Positions 58,901 to 64,000 of a stretch of 64,000 nucleotides of DNA are shown piece after piece. A program made the translations under genes and the position numbers. A model generated the notes under the pieces. That model was not told the origin of the DNA and did no database searches. It worked only from the letters and a program-made list of their open reading frames with translations. The stretch's first letter is position 1; each line of letters begins with the position of its first letter. The DNA is from Limnobaculum eriocheiris. GTDB lineage: Bacteria > Pseudomonadota > Gammaproteobacteria > Enterobacterales > Enterobacteriaceae. The stretch lies in the NCBI RefSeq assembly GCF_021010575.1, contig NZ_JAJNAG010000007.1, forward strand, positions 52,936 through 116,935, written 5' to 3'.

Positions 58901-61299
58901 CCATTACCGCCACCGGTAACGGTGAGAAGGGCGTTGATGGCGATATCACCATTAAAGGCTCTGCCATTAATGCCGGTAATAACATGATTCTGGACGCCAA
59001 CCGGGACGTTAACCTGCTGGCGGCAGCGAATACACAAAAGACCGACAGTGAGAATAAGAGCTATGGCGGCAATGCCGGAGTCAGCTTTGGCATCGGTGGC
59101 GGTAAAACCGGTTTGCGTTTCTTTGCTGATGCTAACTTCTCGCAAGGGAATATGCATGCAGACGGTCTGTACTGGACTGAGAGCCAGTTAGAGGCGGGTA
59201 ACAACCTGACCATCATCAGCGGCCGGGATACCAACCTGATTGGTGCACTGGCGAAAGGTGATTCCGTGCTGATGGACGTAGGTCGTGACCTGACCGTGCG
59301 TTCGTTGCAGGATACCGATGATTACAGCTATGAGCAGTACTCACTTAATATTGCGGGCAGCTACGGCACCGGCTTTGACGGCAGTCTGGGTTTCACCATG
59401 GACAAGATGGACAGCACCTGGGCCAGCGTGAATGAGCAGAGCGGGATTTATGCAGGTCTTGGCGGTTATGACATTACTGTCGGTAAGCATACGCAGTTAG
59501 ACGGTGCGGTGATTGCGTCTGAAGCTACGCCGGATAAAAACAGTCTGGACACCGGTACGTTAGGCTGGAGTGATATTAAGAATAAGGCAGAGTATGACGT
59601 CAGCCATGTATCGATGAGTATCGGCTCGGGCGGCGGTGCGCCGTTTGGGTTCCCGGGGGTACCGGGAACACCGATTGTGGTGGCCTATGGTGACAGCGCC
59701 AGTAGCACCACCCATGCGGCGATAGCGGATGGGGCGATTACTATTCGGGATAAGGATGGTCAGCAGCAGGATATTGCTAAACTCAGTAATGACACGGCGA
59801 ATGCGGCGAATCCGCTGGATAAAATCTTCAATGCTGAAGAGGAGATGCGCAATCTGGAGGCGATTGGTCTGGCGGGGCAGATAGTGCAGCAGGTGACGAC
59901 GATTGCCACCAATATTGGGGTGAAGGCGGCGCAGGATGAGGCGCATGCTAAAGCGGATGCACAAAAGGATGCGGCGGCGAATGACCCGGCTATTTTGGCA
60001 GAAGCGAGAGCTAATCTGAAAAAGGCGGGTAACGAAAACCCAACTCAGGAAGACCTCAACAAAGCCACCTATGATGTGGTGTATCAACGAGAGTTTACGA
60101 TTGCCAATGAAAAGCAGATGAAGGAGTTCGGTACTGGCAGTGATGTACAACGAGCTATTCAGGCAGCGGGTGCAGCGCTGACGGTAGCGATGGGTGGTGG
60201 TAGTGCGGGGAATGCAGCGGCAGCGGCTTCGGCACCTTATCTGGCTCAGGGCGTGAAAGTACTGACCGAAGGGCCGGAGATGAAGGACAAGGCCATTAAC
60301 GCCATCGCACACGCCATTGTTGGTGCCGCTGTGGCACAGGCCAGCGGTAACAGTGCCGCTTCCGGGGCTATTGGTGCTGCCAGCGGTGAGCTGATGGCGC
60401 AGTTGATTACCGAGAAGTTGTACGATGGTAGAAAGCCGAAAGACTTGACGGAAGCGGAACGCCAGACGGTGGCTGCATTGTCGATGATAGCGGCGGGCGC
60501 GGTTGGTGGTGTGGCTGGAGATAGTACTGAATCGGCTGTCACTTCTGCTAATGCTGGGTACAACGCGGCGGTCAATAACTATCTGAGTACAGAAGATATC
60601 ACCACGTTTACTGAAAAATATGCGAATGCTAAGACAGATGAAGAAAGAGAACAGCTTAAAGCTGAACTCAGTCAGCTAGATAAAGATCGGCAGCGCCAAG
60701 CCCTAGCAACGGGTATTCCGTTGAATGAACAAAGAGCGGAATTAGATAAACTGAAGCAGCTTGCAGCTTTGGCAGACTGTGTGGGGCAATGCCAAGAGCT
60801 GGTTAATTACTCTATCTCTGAACTAGAGCCAGTGGTTAATAATCCAGAGTTACACCAAAATAATATTTTCAAAGGTGTTTTGGCCGGTGTTATCTATGGA
60901 TTAACGGTTGAAAAACCTTCAAGTGGAAATGCTAATGCTTCGCCATTAACTAGAGAACAGGAACAGTTAATCAAGAATGCTGAATATATAACGACAGCTA
61001 AAGGTATACAAAATCCATTCCCAAGGGATTTGAATGAGAAGGTATTATGGAATCAAGTTAAAGCCAATCCAGCCAGTGGAACAAAATTAGATTTAAACAA
61101 TGATCCTAGGTTCCCTACATCAGCCGGATTCCAGAAAATGGAAGTGGTACATAAATTACCAGATAAATCAGCAATAACAATACATTATCAGTATAACTCA
61201 TATACGGGTAAGGCTTATGATATGAAAATTACTACGCCTCAAAGAAATATCAATGACCCATCTAAAGTGGTTGATTCTATTAAGGATGTTATTAAATGA
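52978..61299 (+). CDS. cdiA: Contact-dependent growth inhibition toxin CdiA
   Basis: A 2773-residue exoprotein. Order: extended signal region MNKNLYRVIFNRARGQLMVV; hydrophobic signal with cut after LPVQA (residue ~72); two-partner-secretion domain with NPSGITCDGCGFINANR (~183); a long filament of FHA-type repeats (SGTLGADRDITLNAAGE style); a receptor/export middle with YVQPEGSGV and Tyr/Pro-rich sequence (~1120-1480); a second repeat block (AGNDLxV); then the pretoxin region ending in AGYNAAVNNYLS. The VENN-type border is the variant AVNN at ~2531-2534. The C-terminal ~240 residues are the delivered toxin, ending with DPRFPTSAGFQKMEV, TIHYQYNSYTGKAYDMKI. I cannot name the toxin family; a nuclease is likely. 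The toxin part is more AT-rich than the rest. The stop overlaps cdiI by four bases. Confidence 0.93.
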   Translation: MNKNLYRVIFNRARGQLMVVPEIAGAHSAGGSTRASSGAGHTLSQLIAGLNPLTLLTSMALGLLAISLPVQADIVADHSAPGNQQPTVISSANGTPQVNIQTPSAAGVSRNTYSQFDVDNRGAILNNSAAPVQTQLGGYVDGNPQVIRGGAKIILNEVNSRNPSQLNGYVEVAGQKAQVVIANPSGITCDGCGFINANRATLTTGTPNLVNGQLEGYNVQQGNVTIQGKGMDSSQQSYTDIIAQSVNVNAGVWANELNVVTGKNKVSVDASQIEKQGSNDAASPQFSVDVAALGGMYANTIRMVGTENGVGVRNAGHIGTQAGSVVLTADGRIENSGTISSGQNLTMTTQQGLTNSGTLFGKNQVQLSAQGDMVNTGSGQIGANGQLDVTTQGNLTNQGVMAADGNTTVSSRRKLNNGGTLSSGQSLQVSASSIDNSGTLQGKGRTTISTPGYINQTASGKISSGGFLSIDSGDWMTSYGSIYSADAASLGIQNALLNGGTIDTGLGLTLSASHINNSGAIYAGGDIQAQSRSSLLNSGTLGADRDITLNAAGEFSSNNTIYAKGNASLTAGSTVSNNGTLAADGFLTLTTPGALYNNGTMYSKGNLSLTADQSVSSYGSIGADGELNLNTHGALFNNQMLYGKGQTILNTGGDVTNHGVIGSDSRLSLTTPGWLLNTGTLYSGGAMALAASGQVTNSGTINSSSDLSLTTQNALYNGNTIYAKGHASLNVAGAMTNDGTLGADRNLTLSAGGDILNNGTLYSQGMGKYLTYGNFTNNRLLRSEDTLSVDASGNILNEADIYAFAGLDFSAGQRIDNHAQLYSGGSLNLHAIGDISNTSTLAALNDIVLSTHYFSNGSNALLAAGVQSSGQLANAGDITLLSTQSVDLQGQTLASGALNVDAGGINLADGLVSAGAANLQGHSGEINTDRAQLYINNAFNAQTTGHWSNLGGQLYAGELHLNAGSLTNDAAGVISAQSTNLTLNGLLSNRGLIDGLLTRLQASQIDNYGTGRIYGTWLGLQADVINNREEDGTAATIAGRETLDMGVGTLNNYTHSLIFSGGNMSIGRLLDENGNATGMGGVLNNHSATIEALGDLRLSMGQVNNVNDNFKTEVQRISTESIYQYRVEGGVNYYRPDEVSFYKDEIPHIITPENAKGKDTYYSYDYIRTIDETVITETDPAKILAGGNLLITADTVTNDKSQIVAGNVLNIEANTLNNIEVIGERFINDVGTEIKYSRKKEKGTDSQKTSESDYEPPTQIQSITLKPSETLSYVQPEGSGVLINARQEGNAPSSAINGINIERVNIQVAGVDGMQDVSVVTRPPSLNLTLPNASLYKINPVVGGRYLIETDPKFTQYKTWLGSDYMYSRLQADPNNVHKRLGDGYYEQTLIREQVINLTGMRFLNGYANDEEQYMALMNSGVEFAQKYHLSLGVALTPEQMANLTSDIVWLVSRDVTLPDGSVQTVLVPQVYAMVRPQDIDGSGALLSGKQVNLQLTSDLVNQGRILAGDKLNVLAQNIQNMGGSISGNNVALLANNDINNIGGLMQGNDRLRLQAGNDINLLTTTRSNVSGTIINQVAGAVVHNDGGLLTMKAGNDINLTAAQVINNGQDGQTVISAGHDLNLNTVNVSDSRSARFDGDNDYTLTHAQDVGTQISAAGNVTLLADNDIVAKAANVEAGGHLQVSAGHDIQILAGESTVSLDEKTKISGTSGSGMAKVTEVREITLNHHNAESSSLSGDSVSLKAGNDLLVSGSQVVGTHDVALAAGNNLTVTAAQETEDDRYFSQKTKSGVMGSGGIGVTVGTIDEKSTQTTHRTSHLGSTVGSTEGSVSLVAGNDLSIKGSDVIAQQDISLTGKNVTVESVENQTSIHDKYERTQSGMTVALSGAAGSALNAAVTEAKQAQDTQDSKIKALQEIKAALSAVQAVQAGMMDLPDSSEGFVGISISGGTQHTESTTDTKIRAAQGSTIAAGNNLSITATGNGEKGVDGDITIKGSAINAGNNMILDANRDVNLLAAANTQKTDSENKSYGGNAGVSFGIGGGKTGLRFFADANFSQGNMHADGLYWTESQLEAGNNLTIISGRDTNLIGALAKGDSVLMDVGRDLTVRSLQDTDDYSYEQYSLNIAGSYGTGFDGSLGFTMDKMDSTWASVNEQSGIYAGLGGYDITVGKHTQLDGAVIASEATPDKNSLDTGTLGWSDIKNKAEYDVSHVSMSIGSGGGAPFGFPGVPGTPIVVAYGDSASSTTHAAIADGAITIRDKDGQQQDIAKLSNDTANAANPLDKIFNAEEEMRNLEAIGLAGQIVQQVTTIATNIGVKAAQDEAHAKADAQKDAAANDPAILAEARANLKKAGNENPTQEDLNKATYDVVYQREFTIANEKQMKEFGTGSDVQRAIQAAGAALTVAMGGGSAGNAAAAASAPYLAQGVKVLTEGPEMKDKAINAIAHAIVGAAVAQASGNSAASGAIGAASGELMAQLITEKLYDGRKPKDLTEAERQTVAALSMIAAGAVGGVAGDSTESAVTSANAGYNAAVNNYLSTEDITTFTEKYANAKTDEEREQLKAELSQLDKDRQRQALATGIPLNEQRAELDKLKQLAALADCVGQCQELVNYSISELEPVVNNPELHQNNIFKGVLAGVIYGLTVEKPSSGNANASPLTREQEQLIKNAEYITTAKGIQNPFPRDLNEKVLWNQVKANPASGTKLDLNNDPRFPTSAGFQKMEVVHKLPDKSAITIHYQYNSYTGKAYDMKITTPQRNINDPSKVVDSIKDVIK
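59593..60578 (+). repeat. Direct repeat, copy 1 (CdiA pretoxin region)
   Basis: About 986 bases that recur at 61621-62606 with a constant offset of 2028 bases and no gaps. The two copies differ by scattered substitutions, so they are not a recent exact copy. It spans the SIGSGGGAPFGFPGVPG segment through the VNN border. Confidence 0.9.
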
Positions 61300-61610
61300 A
61301 AATAAGAGAGGAAGATCAGGATATAGCGGATATTTACGCTATTTATTGGTTTGGCAAAGAACAATTCTTTCTCGGATTACCAAGGAATTATGGTGGCCTG
61401 AGAGCTTATAAGGCTGAAGAAGTAAAGGTTATTGATACTAATATAAATTTTATGACAGTATATTTTCATAATAATGCATATGGTATTTATCATTGGGCGT
61501 TAATTAAAGAAAATTTATTAGCTGATTTGTTAGAACTTGACGAAACCGCTTATAAACGCTTCCTTGAGATCCTGAAAGCAGAAGGTCAAATAGATTCAGA
61601 TTTCTATTAA
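61296..61610 (+). CDS. cdiI: CdiI-type immunity protein for the CdiA C-terminus
   Basis: A 104-residue acidic cytosolic protein that I do not recognise by family (IYAIYWFGKEQFFLGLPRNY, FMTVYFHNNAYGIYHWALIK, YKRFLEILKAEGQIDSDFY). The role is inferred from position. It overlaps the end of cdiA by ATGA, is AT-rich like the toxin segment, and lies exactly where cdiI is found in all CDI loci. It should bind and neutralise the cognate toxin from sibling cells. The orphan cassette begins immediately after its stop. Confidence 0.82.
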   Translation: MKIREEDQDIADIYAIYWFGKEQFFLGLPRNYGGLRAYKAEEVKVIDTNINFMTVYFHNNAYGIYHWALIKENLLADLLELDETAYKRFLEILKAEGQIDSDFY

Positions 61611-61620
61611 CCATGCCGAT

Positions 61621-62606
61621 TATGACGTCAGCCATGTGTCGATAAGTATCGGCTCGGGCGGCGGTGCGCCGTTTGGGTTCCCGGGGGTACCGGGAACACC
61701 GATTGTGGTGGCCTATGGTGACAGTGCCAGTAGTACCTCGCATGCGGCAATAGCGGATGGCAGTATTACCATTCGTGACCAAAGCAATCAGCAGCAGGAT
61801 ATTGCCAAACTCAGCAACGATACCCAGAACGCGGCGAATCCGCTGGATAAAATCTTCAATGCTGAAGAAGAGATGCGCAATCTGGAAGCCATCAATCTGG
61901 CGGGGCAGATTGTTTCGCAGGTGACGACCATTGCGACTAATTATGGCACGATGAAAGCGCAGGATGAGGCGAGAGCTAAGGCGGATGCTCAAAAAGAATC
62001 AGCGGCGAATGACCCGGCTATTTTGGCAGAAGCGAGAGCCAATCTGAAAAAGGCGGGTAACGAAAACCCAACTCAGGAAGACCTCAACAAAGCCACCTAT
62101 GATGTGGTGTATCAGGCTGAGTTTAAAATTGCCAATGAAAAGCAGATGAAGGAGTTCGGTACTGGCAGTGATGTACAACGAGCTATTCAGGCTGCGGGTG
62201 CAGCGCTGACGATAGTGATGGGCGGAGGTAGTGCAGGGAATGCAGCGGCGGCGGCTTCAGCGCCTTATCTGGCTCAGGGCGTGAAAGCGCTGACCGAAGG
62301 GCCGGAAATGAAGGACAAGGCCATTAACGCGATAGCGCATGCGATTATTGGTGCGGCAGTGGCTCAGGCCAGCGGTAACAGTGCCGCTTCCGGGGCTATT
62401 GGTGCTGCCAGCGGTGAGCTGATGGCGCAGTTAATTACCGAGAAGTTGTACGATGGTAGAAAACCGGAAGACTTGACGGAAGCGGAATGTCAGACGGTGG
62501 CAGCACTGGCAATGATAGCTTCGGGTGCGGTTGGTGGTGTGGCTGGAGATAGTACTGAATCGGCTGTCACTTCTGCTAATGCGGGGTACAACGCGGCGGT
62601 GAATAA
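61621..62606 (+). repeat. Direct repeat, copy 2 (orphan pretoxin region)
   Basis: The second copy of the 986-base pretoxin region. It starts 10 bases after the cdiI stop codon and ends at the same VNN border (AAVNNHLTT). Confidence 0.9.
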
Positions 62607-63674
62607 CCACCTGACAACAGGTGAAAAACAGGTTCTTGATCGTAAAGAGAAGGAATACGCCTCAGCCTGTCAGGGTGGTAATGCAGGAAGTGGTGCCTGT
62701 CAGGAACTGAAACAAGATATTGATAAGCTGAGGGACAAAGGCAGCAGTATTGATAAAGTGGAAGAGAATGAGTTTGGCCCTGATTTTCAACTTGCAGGCA
62801 CGGAACGAATTGAGCACAAACCGGGGGATATTGTTAGTTGTGTAGGTTCCGGTAATGGTTTTTGTGTTGTTACCGAGCAGTCAACCAGCAACGGTAAAGA
62901 ATGGGTTTTAGTTGAAGCTAATGAAGTTCAAGCTATTGCGGCCAAACATCAAAATGGCAGTTCGGAAGACTTTATTAAAGAACTGGGTGCAGCTTATTTT
63001 AATGCGGGGTGTGGATTACCGGGGGCTGCCTCTGCGGTTTGTCAGACGTATTCTGCTGCGGGTGGGGCAAATCCGATTGATGGTAAAGTACCTACGGATG
63101 GGGAGCGGCTTTTATGGGCGATGGATGCTGCTGCTAATATGATTGGTGGGGTAGCCACTTGGAATGCCGATAAGATTAAACTTGAAATTAAACAATTACC
63201 TGATGCTCACGGTAATAATCACTCTACTGCGATCAAGGGGAATGTTCATGTTCCTGTGGATAAAGTGGAGCTTTTTATGCGCGGACAAGCTTCAGGTGAT
63301 TTATCTGTATTGCAGAGAGAATATAATGCACTTCAGGACTTAAGAGTCGCGGATCAGAAAACTTTTGCAAAAGATCCAAATAATGTGAAAAAACTAGATG
63401 ATTTAAAGAATAAAATTCACAATGTAGAGAAATCTCGAGAGATGGAAAGAGTGTTGAATAATGCTGGTATTACTAATACCACAAAAAATAATAATTTAAT
63501 TATAGATAGTTTGTTGAGTTCAGCTAGAAATGTTAGTTCGAATAACACGCGAACGTCAGTAGTAGTTATACATGGTCCTAATAGTTCTATTAGGGTATAT
63601 GGGACGTGGAAGTGTAAGCTGTACATCCTGAAGATACTGATAAAATTAATGCCTTGCTTGCTCAACTGCCTTAA
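61621..63674 (+). pseudogene. Orphan cdiA-CT cassette, damaged at its 3' end
   Basis: A displaced CdiA C-terminal fragment. It repeats the pretoxin region (DYDVSHVSISIGSGGGAP to AGYNAAVNN) and then diverges into a different effector: KQVLDRKEKEYASACQGGN, FGPDFQLAGTERIEHKPGD, VDKVELFMRGQASGDLSVLQ, EMERVLNNAGITNTTKNNN. There is no ATG or ribosome site at its head, only an in-frame GTG at 61636, which fits silent orphan modules known from other CDI loci. The frame used by the toxin runs past a terminator at 63682. The sequence just before that terminator (AVHPEDTDKINALLAQLP, stop at 63674) looks like real protein in another frame, entered at about 63618. So the end is frameshifted, or the toxin tail and most of its immunity gene were deleted. 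Confidence 0.75.
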
Positions 63675-63681
63675 CAAGAAA

Positions 63682-63717
63682 CTCCCGACTATATATTTTG
63701 GTCGGGAGCTTTGTTTT
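63682..63717 (+). terminator. Terminator of the orphan cassette
   Basis: CTCCCGAC (63682-63689) pairs with GTCGGGAG (63701-63708), followed by CTTTGTTTT. Its place eight bases after the TAA at 63672-63674 supports that TAA as the original gene end. Confidence 0.8.
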
Positions 63718-63722
63718 AATCG

Positions 63723-63866
63723 TCAAATATTAATCACCGCCTCAATCACCATCCGTCCCCGTTCTGTAGTGACGGTGACCGCCTGCCCGGTGCTAAACCC
63801 CAACTCTTCCAGCCATTTACCGCTGATTTTAAGCTGTGGGCTGGGTTGAGCCTTACCGCCGTTGGG
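63723..63866 (-). pseudogene. SymE-like toxin remnant interrupted by an IS
   Basis: The minus frame ending at TGA 63725-63723 reads PNGGKAQPSPQLKISGKWLE, ELGFSTGQAVTVTTERGRMV, IEAVINI. This is the C-terminal half of the SymE family (type I toxin with an AbrB/MazE-like swapped-hairpin fold; PQLKISGKWLEExGFxxGxxVxV is the core). The N-terminal half is replaced at about 63867 by insertion-sequence DNA. SymE-like genes often sit beside Rhs and CDI cassettes, which fits this place. The interrupted gene should be inactive. Confidence 0.75.
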
Positions 63867-64000
63867 GACATATTGTCCACTTCCCTATATTTAAGACAGT
63901 AAGTCATTAGAGTTTTCCAGTTGCTTCCGATAAGCTGTTGGTGGCATGTTTCCTAAGCTTTCATGTGTTCTTTCATCGTTATAGTCTTGTTGCCAAAACC
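63867..64000 (-). mobile_element. IS3-family insertion sequence, one end only
   Basis: The element enters from the right edge. Its boundary lies near 63867, where the symE-like frame breaks. The sequence GGGGACATATTGTCC next to it may belong to the terminal repeat, but I cannot fix the end exactly. Confidence 0.65.
63891..64000 (-). CDS. IS3-family transposase OrfB, C-terminal end (partial)
   Basis: The minus frame ending at TAA 63893-63891 gives FWQQDYNDERTHESLGNMPP followed by TAYRKQLENSNDLLS. The pattern W-Q-DYN-xR-H-SLG-xxP-xxY is the end of the DDE integrase domain in IS3-family transposases, just after the catalytic Glu. The rest lies beyond the window. Confidence 0.85.
   Translation of the reverse strand, partial: FWQQDYNDERTHESLGNMPPTAYRKQLENSNDLLS

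Noticed and set aside
63675-63849. C-terminal extension of the orphan CdiA fragment up to 63849
   Set aside because: It crosses an intrinsic terminator and reads antisense through the symE-like remnant; the native end is most likely 63674.

Overview
The window reads as chromosomal DNA of a gamma-proteobacterium of the order Enterobacterales. The evidence is a complete narXL / narK / narGHJI nitrate block, a dsdC / dsdXA D-serine block, an acrR / acrAB efflux block and a frwC / ptsA-fsaB-gldA sugar block, all arranged as in E. coli and with proteins close in length to their E. coli counterparts. The moderate GC, the very AT-rich gaps and the many surface proteins suggest a Budvicia/Pragia/Limnobaculum-like lineage, but that placement is only an inference.

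Layout. 1-7000: the 3' part of an autotransporter (gene begins before the window), a frameshifted SH3-domain protein, and a complete subtilisin-type (S8) serine protease autotransporter with a consensus FNR box upstream. 7.5-11 kb: a solitary cytochrome P450, an insertion-sequence-like end, a decayed aldo-keto reductase / LysR pair fused head to head by a deletion, and two small AT-rich hypothetical genes. 11-22.4 kb: the anaerobic nitrate respiration block (narL, narX, narK, narG, narH, narJ, narI), with FNR boxes before narK and narG. 22.5-26.8 kb: a small CxxC-tailed protein and the D-serine catabolic genes. 27-34 kb: a small exported protein, an IprA/YaiV-like regulator and acrR/acrA/acrB. 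34-36.4 kb is mostly an AT-rich desert holding one LuxR-type regulator.

36.4-45.7 kb: a large Bap-like adhesin with ten Ig-like repeats is cut off and joined tail to tail to a truncated frwC. The ptsA-fsaB-gldA operon follows, intact. 46.3-49.8 kb: a MetN-MetI-NlpA type ABC importer operon with a DUF169 gene inserted. 50.6-63.9 kb: a contact-dependent growth inhibition locus made of cdiB, a HlyC-like lysine acyltransferase (cdiC), cdiA (2773 aa) and cdiI. It is followed by an orphan, damaged cdiA-CT cassette inside a 986-bp direct repeat, a symE-like toxin remnant, and an IS3-family transposase entering from the right edge.

The recurring theme is surface and competition functions next to recombination scars. 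At least four junctions look like deletions, insertions or frameshifts: AKR/LysR near 9513, adhesin/frwC near 40140, the orphan CT end near 63618, and symE/IS near 63867. The most interesting system is the three-gene secretion-acylation-toxin CDI locus with its unassigned toxin/immunity pair and spare cassette. The DUF169-containing importer operon is second. All gene names rest on recalled protein similarity and visible motifs; no database search was run.
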